From QHXW01 sp035297145 (lineage in GTDB: Bacteria > Acidobacteriota > Terriglobia > Bryobacterales > Bryobacteraceae): a DNA stretch of 64,000 nucleotides. The stretch covers positions 186,001-250,000 of the forward strand of contig DATGZN010000063.1 of the NCBI GenBank assembly GCA_035297145.1, in the 5' to 3' direction. Both the position numbers and the translations under genes were made by a program. Below are positions 1-9,004 of the stretch, piece after piece (positions within the stretch are counted from its first letter, which is position 1; every line of letters begins with the position of its first letter). Under the pieces are notes generated by a model. It made no database searches. It was not told the DNA's origin and saw only the letters and a list, made by a program, of their open reading frames with translations.

Positions 1-1283
1 ACTAGAGCAAATAGCAGTAAGAAGGCGATCAAAAACCCTAACGACGCTCCCAAGCCAATCCATTGCGGATCCGGCGAACGAAGCAGCCATACAAACCCGA
101 GATTGAAAATCGCAGGTATGGCCACCGCGCCGAGCGGCAGCCCGGGACGATCCAGTGCGAACAAAGCGCGCGACAACAGCTCCAGCAGGCTCCATCCGAT
201 GAGGCTCGGCGCGAATCCAAGAAAGACTGCTGCCACCACGCGCGTGGATTGTGCCGTGAAGTTGCCGCGCTGGAACAACAGTGCGATCAGCGGCCCGCGA
301 AACGCGATGCCCACCGCACACCCCACCACCGCCACCAATGCGACTAGAGCGATGGTCTTGTCGATCAGATGGAACGCTTGGCGCAATTGGAAGCGGCTCC
401 GCAAGCGAGCGATCTCCGGGAGCAATGAGTTGGAAACCGGATTGATGAGATACGCGAGCGGCACATTCAGACACCGCATGCTGTAGTCGAACGCCGCCGC
501 CATCCCCGGGCCGGTGTGCGTCGCATAGGCTCTCGTAATGATCACGTTCAGACCAAGTGCCGCGGCGTACACCATGAAGGAGCCTGGTCTGGCCAGCAAC
601 GCGCGCCAGTTCATGTCGGGTTCCGGCGCGTCGCCCTCAGCCAAACTGGAGCGGCTCGCAAAATACACAATCGCCAGTTGCACCCACGCCCCGGCCGCGT
701 AACCGATGGCGAATCCGTAAACACCTACCAACCGCCAGAGCCCGAGTGCGCAGGCAATCGTAAACACATTGAGCGAGGCTTGGTAAAATGCCGTCGCCGC
801 AAAGCGCCGGTGCGTGTACAGGAACGCCACGTACAGCGCGGCGGTTCCCGCCGGCAGAGAGGAGACCGCTGCAATCCGCAGAATGGTGACAGCCGTGCCT
901 ACGTATGCCGCGTCCAGTCCCGGCGCGAGCACGCGAATCAGCGCCGGCGCCGCCAGGATGATGAACACCGCCAGCCCACCGAAAATCCGCACAAACACCT
1001 GGTTCAGTTTGCGAAACAGCGCTGTGCGCTTGGCTCCCTCGCACTCGGTAAGCATGGGGACGAAAGCGAAAATCATGGTATTGATCAGCACCGAGTTGAG
1101 GGTATCGATCGGCCCGATGGCGACAGCCAGTGCATCCGCCGTGCTGTGCGTGCCCAGCAAATACGCGGTCAACGCCACTCGGAAGAAGCCGAGCAGGTTT
1201 CCGGCAATCAGGCCCGCACTGAGGGCCAGACCACCGCGCACGATAGGGCTCCCGGCGGCGCGGTCCAATACTCCACCACCCAC
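1..1283 (-). CDS. murJ: MurJ-like lipid II flippase / polysaccharide exporter, 3' end outside window
   Basis: The minus strand from 1283 to the left edge is open and encodes about 427 residues of an almost entirely hydrophobic multi-pass membrane protein. It shows the MurJ/MVF pattern: an early GLIAGNLLGFFRVALTAYLLG segment (close to the family's G-x-x-R motif), paired amphipathic helices, and FQRGNFTAQST in the second half, which matches the typical 'LFxRGxFT' motif. MurJ flips lipid-linked peptidoglycan precursor across the inner membrane. The start is uncertain: I use GTG at 1283 because no ATG lies in frame after the stop near 1392; a TTG lies six codons inside. The C-terminus is cut by the window edge. 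An O-antigen/exopolysaccharide flippase of the same superfamily is the alternative. Confidence 0.8.
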   Translation of the reverse strand, partial: MGGGVLDRAAGSPIVRGGLALSAGLIAGNLLGFFRVALTAYLLGTHSTADALAVAIGPIDTLNSVLINTMIFAFVPMLTECEGAKRTALFRKLNQVFVRIFGGLAVFIILAAPALIRVLAPGLDAAYVGTAVTILRIAAVSSLPAGTAALYVAFLYTHRRFAATAFYQASLNVFTIACALGLWRLVGVYGFAIGYAAGAWVQLAIVYFASRSSLAEGDAPEPDMNWRALLARPGSFMVYAAALGLNVIITRAYATHTGPGMAAAFDYSMRCLNVPLAYLINPVSNSLLPEIARLRSRFQLRQAFHLIDKTIALVALVAVVGCAVGIAFRGPLIALLFQRGNFTAQSTRVVAAVFLGFAPSLIGWSLLELLSRALFALDRPGLPLGAVAIPAIFNLGFVWLLRSPDPQWIGLGASLGFLIAFLLLFAL

Positions 1284-1391
1284 GCTCGGCGCGCGGTTTT
1301 CGCGTGAGGAGACCGGCGGTGTTTCGCTGTGGTTCAGTTGAAATCCTGGGTCGAAGCTAGGCGGCCGGATTCGTGCGCCCCGGGTCCCGGC

Positions 1392-1916
1392 TTATGCCGA
1401 AGCAGCCGACGCGGCGGCCCGGGCAGCCGCGAGCGCGGTGTCGTAGTTGGGGAAGTCGGCCACCTCTTTGACGTACTCGGCGTGCCGGATGGTGTTCTTC
1501 TGGTCCAGCACAAAAATCGCCCGGCTCTCAATCCGCAGATCCTTGATCAGCGTTCCGTAGTTGGTGCCAAATGATCCGTCTCGATGATCCGACAGCATCC
1601 TGACCTTGTCCACGCCGAACGCTCCACACCAGCGTTTTTGCGCGAACGGCAGGTCCATGCTAACGGTTAGAATATCCACGCCCGGCAGCTTAGCCGCCTC
1701 TTCGTTGAAGCGCTTGGTCTGCGCGTCGCAAACTGGCGTGTCCAGCGAAGGCACCACGCTGATGATGCGCACGTTGCGTCCGGTGTCGGCCAGCGAGACG
1801 TTCTTGAGGCTGTTGTCTACCAGTTTGAAATCCGGAGCCGAATCGCCGGTCTTCAGCTCGGGGCCAATCAGAGTTAGCGGGTTTCCCCGCATCGTGGTCG
1901 CTCCTGGTCTCTCCAT
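1392..1916 (-). CDS. tpx: Thiol peroxidase (Tpx-type atypical 2-Cys peroxiredoxin)
   Basis: A 174-residue peroxiredoxin of the Tpx family, which reduces hydrogen and organic peroxides at the expense of thioredoxin. The peroxidatic cysteine is Cys63 in PSLDTPVCDAQT and the resolving cysteine is Cys97 in FAQKRWCGAFG, the spacing expected for Tpx. The start at 1916 is chosen because AGGAG lies seven bases upstream; a second ATG at 1892 also has AGGAG and would give a length closer to E. coli Tpx. The thioredoxin-fold gene ends 29 bases upstream on the same strand, so the two may be cotranscribed. The alanine-rich C-terminal tail is unusual but harmless. Confidence 0.93.
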   Translation of the reverse strand: MERPGATTMRGNPLTLIGPELKTGDSAPDFKLVDNSLKNVSLADTGRNVRIISVVPSLDTPVCDAQTKRFNEEAAKLPGVDILTVSMDLPFAQKRWCGAFGVDKVRMLSDHRDGSFGTNYGTLIKDLRIESRAIFVLDQKNTIRHAEYVKEVADFPNYDTALAAARAAASAASA

Positions 1917-1945
1917 GTTTGTCTCCTGAATTTGGGTTTGAGCTG

Positions 1946-4126
1946 TTATTGTAGCAACTCGGCGAACTTGGCCGGGTCCGCTGTGGGCAGCTTGCATGTG
2001 TAGTTTTCGCACACATATGCCGTAGTCTTGCCGTGATTTGCAGTCATGGTTTCGATGACTGGAAGATAGCCGGCGAGTGTCTTGCGCGACGCCTCGTCCA
2101 CAAACAAAATGATGCGCTCCGGCACGAATCTCTCGTGCAACACGTGCAACATTGCGCGCGCTTCCGCCGTGGAAGGGTCGCCCACCAGAATGATCTGCTT
2201 CGGTTTCGAAAGGCTGAACTGGTACGCCACCAGCATTTGTGGCACGCCCGAGGGCATGCCGTTGATGCGCGACGCAAACGCCCGCAGCGTGCGCTCCCCG
2301 GACTCACGCAGGTCCTGGCGATCCGTCATCTGGGCGAGGCGCAGGAGATTCAACGCAGCCACCGAATTCCCGGCCGGCTCCGCGCCATCGTAATCATCCT
2401 TCATACGTATCAACAGGCTGGAGTCACCCGGCGGAGTGCTGAAGAATCCGCCATGCTGGCGATCTTCAAACAACTCGCTCTGTTTCGCGGCCAGTTTCAT
2501 GGCGGTTTCGAGGTAGCGAACATCAAACTGGGTTTCGTACAAATCGAGCAGCGCCTGGGTGAAGAGCGCGTAGTCGTCCAGAAAACCCGGAATGGCCGCG
2601 TCCTGCTGCCGGTATCGGCGTAACAGCAAACCGGTTTTTGCGTCATACATCCGGCTCAGGATGAATTCCGCGGCTCGCTTGGCGGCAGCCGAATAGCGTG
2701 GTTCGGACAGAATTGCGCCGCCCTTGGCAAGCGCCGAAATCATCAGGCCGTTCCAGGCGGTCAGCACTTTATCATCCAGATGCGGGCGCACACGCTTCGA
2801 CCTTACTGCCAGCAACTTTCCTATGGCATCGGCAAGCCCGTGCTCCACAGCCGCGACGGGCATCGAAAACCGTTGCGCCGTCTCTTCCACGGTGTGGGCT
2901 ACAAACAGAATGTTCTTCCCGGCGAACTCATCATGCGGATCGCTTTCCACATTGCCGTGAGGCCCAATGCCATACCGGTACGAAAACCACGAGGCCGCCG
3001 GCTCTCCGACCGCTTGCTCGATCTCCGCGTGCGTCCAGACGTAGTACGCGCCTTCGCCCTTCACTTCTGGCTTGGCGGGATCGATCACGCTGTCCGCATC
3101 TTCAGCCGAATAGAAGCCGCCGTCTTTGTCGGTCATATCGCGCAGCACGTAGTCGAAGATCCGCCGCGCCACGCCGGCGAAGAGAGCGTCGTGCGTGATC
3201 TGGTAAGCCTCCAGGTAAGAAATTGCCAGCTGCGCCTGATCGTAGAGCATCTTTTCGAAGTGCGGAACGAACCAGCGTTCATCCACCGAGTAACGATGAA
3301 ATCCGCCGCCTAACTGATCGTGCATTCCGCCCTTCGCCATGGCCCGCAGCGTGGCCAGCACCATGTCGCGCGCCTCGTCATTGTGGGCACGCACGGAATA
3401 GCGCAGTAGAAAATTGTGCGTCACGGGCCGGGGAAACTTAGGCGCAGCCCCGAACCCTCCCAGCGTGGAATCGAAAGATCGCCGGAATTGCAGAAAACCG
3501 GCCTGCAGCGCGTTAGGATCGAGCCCTCCCGCCGGTGTTACCTCCGCCGCCTGCTCCAGATGCGCCAGCACCTCGGCGCTCGATTGCACAATTTTCTCGC
3601 GATCCGAGCGCCAGGCCTCGGCCACGCGCTCGAGTAGCGCTGGGAATCCCGCGCGGCCGTAACGATTTTCGGGCGGAAAATATGTCCCGCCCAGGAATGG
3701 CTTCAGGTCCGGCGTCAGCCATACCGACATCGGCCATCCGCCGCCCCCCGTGCTCGCCTGCACATATGCCATGTAGATCCGGTCCACGTCCGGGCGCTCC
3801 TCGCGATCGACTTTGATGGCCACGAAATACTTGTTCAGAATGGCCGCGATCTGTTCGTTTTCGAACGACTCGCGCTCCATGACGTGGCACCAGTGGCAGG
3901 TGGAGTAGCCGATGGAAAGAAAAATCGGCTTATCTTGCTTGCGCGCGGCCTCAAACGCTTCCGGCCCCCAGGCGTACCAGTCCACCGGGTTGTGCGCGTG
4001 CTGCAGCAGGTACGGGCTCTTCTCGTGTATCAGGCGATTCGTATGCATGAGCTTGGTTGGTTTCGTTGGCGGAACCTGGAGGGCGAGCATACACGCCGTC
4101 AACAACGCGGCCGGGTGAATGCTCAC
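1946..4126 (-). CDS. DUF255 thioredoxin-fold / YyaL-SSP411 family protein
   Basis: A large protein of the YyaL/spermatogenesis-associated-20 family: an N-terminal thioredoxin-like domain (DUF255) followed by an alpha/alpha-barrel resembling glycoside-hydrolase toroids. The signature NRLIHEKSPYLLQHAHNPVDW is followed by a redox motif STCHWCHVM. The start is ambiguous: GTG at 4126 gives a 726-residue protein with a hydrophobic, possibly secreted N-terminus; ATG at 4048 gives the usual family start MHTNRLIHEKSPY. The biochemical role of the family is not settled. It lies directly upstream of tpx, consistent with a redox role. The divergent YetF-like gene starts about 110 bases away. Confidence 0.88.
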   Translation of the reverse strand: MSIHPAALLTACMLALQVPPTKPTKLMHTNRLIHEKSPYLLQHAHNPVDWYAWGPEAFEAARKQDKPIFLSIGYSTCHWCHVMERESFENEQIAAILNKYFVAIKVDREERPDVDRIYMAYVQASTGGGGWPMSVWLTPDLKPFLGGTYFPPENRYGRAGFPALLERVAEAWRSDREKIVQSSAEVLAHLEQAAEVTPAGGLDPNALQAGFLQFRRSFDSTLGGFGAAPKFPRPVTHNFLLRYSVRAHNDEARDMVLATLRAMAKGGMHDQLGGGFHRYSVDERWFVPHFEKMLYDQAQLAISYLEAYQITHDALFAGVARRIFDYVLRDMTDKDGGFYSAEDADSVIDPAKPEVKGEGAYYVWTHAEIEQAVGEPAASWFSYRYGIGPHGNVESDPHDEFAGKNILFVAHTVEETAQRFSMPVAAVEHGLADAIGKLLAVRSKRVRPHLDDKVLTAWNGLMISALAKGGAILSEPRYSAAAKRAAEFILSRMYDAKTGLLLRRYRQQDAAIPGFLDDYALFTQALLDLYETQFDVRYLETAMKLAAKQSELFEDRQHGGFFSTPPGDSSLLIRMKDDYDGAEPAGNSVAALNLLRLAQMTDRQDLRESGERTLRAFASRINGMPSGVPQMLVAYQFSLSKPKQIILVGDPSTAEARAMLHVLHERFVPERIILFVDEASRKTLAGYLPVIETMTANHGKTTAYVCENYTCKLPTADPAKFAELLQ

Positions 4127-4235
4127 GCCGCCCTCAATCCGCCACGCGCGTGATCGCAATCCATGGATGCCAGCCGAACGGCTCGTACCTATAATATCCC
4201 TGTCTTACCGTATGATTTCCTGTGGAGATAAAAAA

Positions 4236-4808
4236 ATGTGGAACCATATGTTCGCGCTTAATCTGCCGGTCGCAGAGAAAATCCTGCGCCCAGTGATCGT
4301 CTACGCATTTCTCGTGATCATGCTGCGCATCTTCGGCAAGCGCGAGCTAGCTCAGCTCAACCCCTTCGACCTGGTGGTGCTGCTTTCGGTCTCCAACACC
4401 GTGCAGAATGCCATTATCGGTGACGATAATTCGGTTTCCGGCGGCTTAATCGGCGCGTTCGCGCTATTTGGTGTGAATTACCTGGTGGTGCGGTTTCTAT
4501 TTAAGCACCGCCGGCTGGACGAGATGCTGGAAGGCACTCCGATATGCCTCATTGAAGATGGATGCGTGTGCCAGGATGGGCTGGCGAAGGAGTTGCTGAC
4601 GGAGTCCGAGTTGCTGACGGTCGCCCACCGCCAGGGCTTTGGCTCGCTCGACGAGATCCACCACTGCATTCTCGAGCCCGGCGGCGCATTCTACTTTGAA
4701 CCCAAAGAACCCCGCCCGCACGAGCGCCAACACGCCGAAGTGATGAAGCGTCTGAACGAGATCGGCGGCCAGTTGGAAGAGGTGCGAAAGCTAATCGGCG
4801 CCCGCTGA
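4236..4808 (+). CDS. YetF/DUF421 family membrane protein
   Basis: A 190-residue protein with three N-terminal membrane segments (about residues 12-90) containing LRIFGKRELAQLNPFDLVVLLSVSNTVQNAI, the hallmark of the DUF421/YetF family, followed by a small cytoplasmic domain ending in a charged helix. Family members are linked to envelope or spore membrane biology; the function here is unknown. ATG 4236 is chosen over the upstream 4119 because GGAG lies at a good distance and the family usually begins with such a short lead. A TATAAT box lies at 4190-4195. The 3' end overlaps the convergent carbonic-anhydrase-like gene by 18 bases. Confidence 0.88.
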   Translation: MWNHMFALNLPVAEKILRPVIVYAFLVIMLRIFGKRELAQLNPFDLVVLLSVSNTVQNAIIGDDNSVSGGLIGAFALFGVNYLVVRFLFKHRRLDEMLEGTPICLIEDGCVCQDGLAKELLTESELLTVAHRQGFGSLDEIHHCILEPGGAFYFEPKEPRPHERQHAEVMKRLNEIGGQLEEVRKLIGAR

Positions 4809-5255
4809 GCGCGCCGCTTCCACTTCCCACACGCCGTCAAAGTCCGCGAAGTAGTGCTCAACCGTGACCTCCGGCAGCGCCGTCCGGATCACCTCCGCGG
4901 CCCGTGCCAGTTCCGCACGATGAAAGGACACCTCGGCTTCCGCATCTCCCTGAAATCTCGCCGAGCCTCCATACGCGCCGCAATCGCGATGAGCGACCAG
5001 GATCACACGTTCGGTCTGGTGCAGCTTCCGCGACAGACGAAGTTGCTCGATAACGAAACCCTGCTCGAAGTTATCCTTTGGCGACGCGAGTGCCATGGCG
5101 CCTCCCGCGATCCGGATAGTGTCTACATGCCGAGCACTGATCCGCTTTAGGAACTTTTGCACCACGAGCGTGATGCGGTCGTCGAAGCACCATAAGACGG
5201 CCGCATCCGCCCGGTACACCTCTATCGGCGAGTCAAAGTGGAAGCGCTTGAGCAT
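4791..5255 (-). CDS. Short beta-carbonic anhydrase-like protein
   Basis: A 154-residue protein that keeps the beta-carbonic anhydrase zinc motifs: Cys23-Phe-Asp25-Asp-Arg27 (C-x-D-x-R) and His89-Arg-Asp-Cys92 (H-x-x-C). It is shorter than typical beta-CAs of about 200 residues and lacks their usual N-terminal helices, so hydration of CO2 is plausible but unproven. ATG 5255 lies four bases after the pspA stop, so the gene is almost certainly the last member of the pspA-flotillin operon. A longer open frame extends upstream to 5348 but overlaps pspA. The association of a CA-like protein with PspA is worth noting. Confidence 0.72.
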   Translation of the reverse strand: MLKRFHFDSPIEVYRADAAVLWCFDDRITLVVQKFLKRISARHVDTIRIAGGAMALASPKDNFEQGFVIEQLRLSRKLHQTERVILVAHRDCGAYGGSARFQGDAEAEVSFHRAELARAAEVIRTALPEVTVEHYFADFDGVWEVEAARSAGAD

Positions 5256-5259
5256 GGCT

Positions 5260-5922
5260 TTACGCGACGCCGCGGCGCGTCTTGATCTCGGCCAGCAGTT
5301 TGTCGATCTTGTCCTCTTTCTCGAGCGCCGCCAAACGGTCCTCCACATTGTCGGCTCCCATCTCCGATTTCGCCTGGCTCACGGCTTCGGAATGCATCAC
5401 CTTGCGCTCCATGCGATCGAAAGCGGCCGCGCTCGACCCGTCACCCATGGCCAGCCGCGCGTCACTGGCCTTGCCCAACGCCCGGGAACGGCGGTGTTGC
5501 GCCACCAGCACATCACTCTTGGCCTGCGCTTCAACCAGTTTCTGCTCCAGTTGCCGCAAAGCCGATTTCAGATTCTCTACCTGCGTCCTCTGGTCGGCGA
5601 TCTGCTGATCGAAGCTCCCGGCCATTTGTTGATAGCTCATCGCGCGCTCCAGCGCCGCCCGCGCCAGGTCGTCCTGCTTCTTGTCCACGGCCAGCTCCGC
5701 CTTGCGCATCCACTCGGCGTGCTTGTCGTGGTTGTCAGCCTGCTTCTTTTCCAGCAGGTGCTGGTCGGCGATGGAGATCGCCACCTGCGTCTTCACCTGC
5801 ATCAACTGGTTCTGCATGTCCAGGATGACCTGCTTGATCATTTTTTCGGGCTCCTCGGCCTTATCGATCAGGTCGTTGAGATTTGCCCGAACCAGTGTTG
5901 AGACTCTTTCCAGTAGTGCCAT
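5260..5922 (-). CDS. pspA: PspA/IM30 (Vipp1) family phage-shock protein A
   Basis: A 220-residue, almost fully helical coiled-coil protein starting MALLERVSTLVRANLNDLIDKAEEPEKM, the standard PspA/IM30 N-terminus whose amphipathic helix binds stressed membranes. The rest is charged heptad repeats typical of the ESCRT-III-like PspA fold. It has a strong ribosome binding site (GAAGGAG). It sits between flotillin and the CA-like gene on the same strand, in the classical association of PspA with flotillin and NfeD/YqiJ proteins. The 45-base leader between flotillin and pspA carries a GGCAAAA-type repeat. There is no PspF or PspBC gene in the window; the kinase and xre genes may regulate the operon. 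Confidence 0.94.
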   Translation of the reverse strand: MALLERVSTLVRANLNDLIDKAEEPEKMIKQVILDMQNQLMQVKTQVAISIADQHLLEKKQADNHDKHAEWMRKAELAVDKKQDDLARAALERAMSYQQMAGSFDQQIADQRTQVENLKSALRQLEQKLVEAQAKSDVLVAQHRRSRALGKASDARLAMGDGSSAAAFDRMERKVMHSEAVSQAKSEMGADNVEDRLAALEKEDKIDKLLAEIKTRRGVA

Positions 5923-5939
5923 AAAAATCTCCTTCCAAC

Positions 5940-5967
5940 TTTTGCCTTTTGCCCTTTGCCTCTTGCC
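5940..5967. repeat. GGCAAAA-type short tandem repeat between flotillin and pspA
   Basis: On the minus strand the stop codon of the flotillin gene is followed by about four 7-base units of the form GGCAAGA/GGCAAAG/GGCAAAA. A near-identical run in the other orientation follows the GNAT gene at 35074-35102. It lies in the untranslated leader of pspA, upstream of its ribosome binding site. Confidence 0.75.
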
Positions 5968-7404
5968 TTATTTTTTCGCGTCGCCCCCATCGGCGCGCGG
6001 TGTCTTGTCCCCGATCGACCGGACTTTGCCCCATAGCTCCGACATCTGCATGCCCGAGAGCGTTTCGAACAGCGCCGGTATTTGCGCCGCCATCTTGGTG
6101 ATGTCGCCGGTGATCTTGTTCATGCCGGCCGAATCGCCGTTCCCCGTAGAAACAATCGTGATCTTGTCGACGTTGGCCAACGGCGCGGCCAGCGCTTTCA
6201 CGATCTCCGGCATATTGGTGAAGAGCTTATCGACCACCGCCGCCTGGTTGTATTCCTGATACGCCTCCGCCTTCACACTCATGGCCCGAGCCTCGGCGTC
6301 ACCTTTCTTGAAGATGATCTCGGCTTCGGCCTCACCCTGGGCGCGTATGGCGCTGGCATGGCCCTCGGCCTCGGCAGTCAGCCGCTGCTTCTCGGCGGCG
6401 GCCAGTGTCTCGATGCGCTGCCGCTCGACTTCGGCCGGCTTCAGCACCGTCGCCACCAGCTCACGCTCGCGGCGCTGAATTTCGGCGTCCTGCACCTTGA
6501 TCTGCTGCTCTTTTTCCACTTGCTGGACTTTGACCTGCTCGGTAATCACCTGCTGCTGCATGACGTTAGTCTGAATCTCGTAAGCCTTGTCGGCTTGGGC
6601 CTGCTGCTTTTTGACCGATTCCTGGTAGGCCGCCTTCTTGACCTCGAGATCGCGCTGCGCCTCAGCCTGCTTGGCCTGCGAAGCCGTCTGCGCCTCGATG
6701 CGCTTCTGGTCGGCTTCGGCGGTCGCGACCGCCGCGGCTAGCTGGGCCGCCGCCGTCGCCACTGCCGTATCGCGCGAGGCTTCCGCCGCCGCCACATCCG
6801 CATCGCGCTTGATGCGCGCCACGTCCGGCTTGCCCATGTTGGTGATGTACTCGTTCTTGTCGCGGACTTCCTTGATGGTGAACGAAACCACCTCCAACCC
6901 CATCTTGTTCACGTCGGCCGCGCACGTGGATCGCATGCGCTCACCCACCATCTCCGGTTGCTTGACGATCTCTTCGACCGTCAACTGCCCGATAATCCCT
7001 CGCAAATGGCCTTCCATCACCAAGCGGATCAACCCGTCGCGCTCTTGAGGCGACTTGGTCAAAAACTGCTCGGCCGCCGTGAGAATCGATTCCGGATCGC
7101 TCTTAACTTTGATCTGCGCGACAGCCTCGACTGTCACCGCTACCCCTTGCCTGGTGTACAAATCCTGCTGCGGCGCCACATCGAACGACATAAGTTCGAG
7201 CGACAGCCACCGGCAGTTTTCGATCATGGGAAAAATCACTGTCCCCCGGCCCTTCACGATGCGCGTCCCTCGAAAGCCGTACACCACTAGCGCTTCGTGC
7301 GGGCCGGCCTTACGAAACAGCCTCGCAAACGCACTCGCCAAAAAAAACACGCTGAGCAACATCAGCCCTATAATTACCCAGCCTCCCGCTCCGATATGCA
7401 GCAT
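5968..7404 (-). CDS. Flotillin family protein (SPFH/band 7)
   Basis: A 478-residue flotillin. One N-terminal membrane segment (about residues 7-28) leads into an SPFH/PHB domain (about 30-210, with KAGPHEALVVYG and DLYTRQGVAVTVEAVAQIKV), then a long Ala/Glu/Gln-rich coiled coil with the repeated EA motifs that mark flotillins, and a short C-terminal tail. Flotillins scaffold membrane microdomains and usually partner with NfeD/YqiJ proteins. The kinase with a YqiJ-like N-terminal half lies directly upstream (82-base gap) and pspA directly downstream, so all are probably one operon. It has a GTGAGG ribosome binding site before ATG 7404. Confidence 0.93.
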   Translation of the reverse strand: MLHIGAGGWVIIGLMLLSVFFLASAFARLFRKAGPHEALVVYGFRGTRIVKGRGTVIFPMIENCRWLSLELMSFDVAPQQDLYTRQGVAVTVEAVAQIKVKSDPESILTAAEQFLTKSPQERDGLIRLVMEGHLRGIIGQLTVEEIVKQPEMVGERMRSTCAADVNKMGLEVVSFTIKEVRDKNEYITNMGKPDVARIKRDADVAAAEASRDTAVATAAAQLAAAVATAEADQKRIEAQTASQAKQAEAQRDLEVKKAAYQESVKKQQAQADKAYEIQTNVMQQQVITEQVKVQQVEKEQQIKVQDAEIQRRERELVATVLKPAEVERQRIETLAAAEKQRLTAEAEGHASAIRAQGEAEAEIIFKKGDAEARAMSVKAEAYQEYNQAAVVDKLFTNMPEIVKALAAPLANVDKITIVSTGNGDSAGMNKITGDITKMAAQIPALFETLSGMQMSELWGKVRSIGDKTPRADGGDAKK

Positions 7405-7486
7405 ATGTTTTCCTCACTTTTGGGCGGGGCCTCAGCCTCGCCTCTCTACTTCAAGACCCTCCTGGCCTCGAAATCCTTCGTCCCAT

Positions 7487-9004
7487 TTACACCGCCGCGG
7501 ACGATTCCATCCCTTCTTGCAGCTTCTCCAAGTCGAAAACCATCTCCGTGGCGGAGCCGTATCTGCGCTCCCGGTCTTTATCGAGCGCATGCTCGATAAT
7601 CCGGCTCAGTTCCGCAGGCACCGCGGGCCGTAGTCGCGCGGGCGGGACCGGCGCCTTGTTGAGGATGGCGTCAAACACCACCGCCGATGTGGTCCCTTCA
7701 AATGGCCGCACGCCTGTCGACATCTCGTACAACACCACGCCGAAAGAAAACAGGTCCGTGCGTGCATCGATCTCTTCACCTTTTGCCTGTTCTGGCGACA
7801 TGTATGCGACCGTTCCCAAAGTGGCGCCGGAACTCGTAATCTCGACCGTGGCTGCCGTGCGCTCTCCGGCCGGCCTCTGGCCCGCATTCACCTTGGCGAG
7901 TCCGAAGTCCAGAATCTTCACCTGCCCGCGTGCAGTCAGAAACACGTTGGCCGGCTTGATGTCCCGGTGTACGATTCCCGCCGCGTGCGCCGCCTCCAGC
8001 CCCTCGGCGATCTGAATGCCTACATGGAGGAGCTCGGAGACCGCCATTGGCTTGCCATCGATCCTGTCGCGAAGGCTCACGCCCTCCAGGTACTCCATGG
8101 CCAGAAACGGCCCGCAGGGAGATTCGCCCACGTCGTATAGTGTGCAGATGTTGGGATGGTTCAAGGCCGAAGCCGCCCGTGCCTCGCGCTCGAACCGCTC
8201 CAATGCGGATGCATCGCGCAGGTGCGGCCGCGTCAGGAACTTCAACGCCACCGTGCGGCCCAGCCGCGTGTCTTCGGCACGGTAAACCACGCCCATGCCG
8301 CCGTCTCCCAGCTTGTCCAACACGCGGTAGTGGGAAACAATGCTGTTGGCCAGCGGCTGAGATTCCTCCGGCGGCGCTCCCGCGGCAGCAGCATACTTGC
8401 GGCGCCAGCTTGCGCTAGGGTCCGACGCCAAATCGTCCCAGCGCTTTACGTACGCGATCGCATTTTCATAGCGCTCCACCGCGACTTCCGTCCCCACCGC
8501 CAGTTCCGAACCGTCCTCACTCCGCGCCGCCACTCCCCGCCGCACGCCCTCCTGCGTAAAAATAATTTCCCCTGTACCCTCAGGCCGGATGGTGCTGCTT
8601 ACCTTACCCACCACCCCCACCATACGGTAATCTTCCGGATCGAGCGGGCGCTCATGCGCCACCAGAAACTTCGCCAGGAACCAGAAGACCAGCGCTGCTC
8701 CGCCGATCCCGCTGCCCACCGACAACGCCAGCGCCGTGACGAACCAAAGCGCCGAGTACTCGGTCAGCAGGTAGCCTGTGCCGCCGAACCACGCCAGAAA
8801 CGCCGCAATAGTGCCGAAATTGATAAAGGACACTTCCGAGCTGCCGCCACCATTTGTATGTCCCACATGCACATGCGGCAGGCCGTGGTGCAGGTCCAGA
8901 TGCGGCACGTGAATATGCAGGTGGGTGCTGCCCGTCAGCGCCGACAGCACACTCAAGAAGAAACCCACCAGAAAACAGACCAGATAGACGTTCGCCCACG
9001 TCAT
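7487..9004 (-). CDS. YqiJ/NfeD-like membrane protein fused to a Ser/Thr protein kinase
   Basis: A 505-residue two-part protein. Residues 1-115 hold three membrane segments (about 5-25, 58-80, 83-113) with a histidine-rich stretch at 28-49 (nine His in 22 residues); about 125-187 resembles the OB-like soluble domain of YqiJ (flotillin partner). Residues 226-495 form a complete Hanks-type kinase: glycine loop GDGGMGVVY at 233-241, catalytic Lys255, HRD Asp348, DFG Asp366 and a SPEQAKG activation segment. The kinase is therefore at the C-terminus, opposite to the usual PknB layout. Its ATG overlaps the end of the xre gene by four bases (translational coupling) and flotillin follows. Likely role: kinase that signals membrane state within the flotillin/PspA system (inference). 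Confidence 0.9.
   Translation of the reverse strand: MTWANVYLVCFLVGFFLSVLSALTGSTHLHIHVPHLDLHHGLPHVHVGHTNGGGSSEVSFINFGTIAAFLAWFGGTGYLLTEYSALWFVTALALSVGSGIGGAALVFWFLAKFLVAHERPLDPEDYRMVGVVGKVSSTIRPEGTGEIIFTQEGVRRGVAARSEDGSELAVGTEVAVERYENAIAYVKRWDDLASDPSASWRRKYAAAAGAPPEESQPLANSIVSHYRVLDKLGDGGMGVVYRAEDTRLGRTVALKFLTRPHLRDASALERFEREARAASALNHPNICTLYDVGESPCGPFLAMEYLEGVSLRDRIDGKPMAVSELLHVGIQIAEGLEAAHAAGIVHRDIKPANVFLTARGQVKILDFGLAKVNAGQRPAGERTAATVEITSSGATLGTVAYMSPEQAKGEEIDARTDLFSFGVVLYEMSTGVRPFEGTTSAVVFDAILNKAPVPPARLRPAVPAELSRIIEHALDKDRERRYGSATEMVFDLEKLQEGMESSAAV

Noticed and set aside
516..1341. Plus-strand open frames of 263 and 175 residues
   Set aside because: They mirror the MurJ-like gene on the minus strand, are rich in Arg/His/Gln and match no family.
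5940..5967. CRISPR-like array
   Set aside because: The units are 7 bases, contiguous and without spacers; no cas genes are present.
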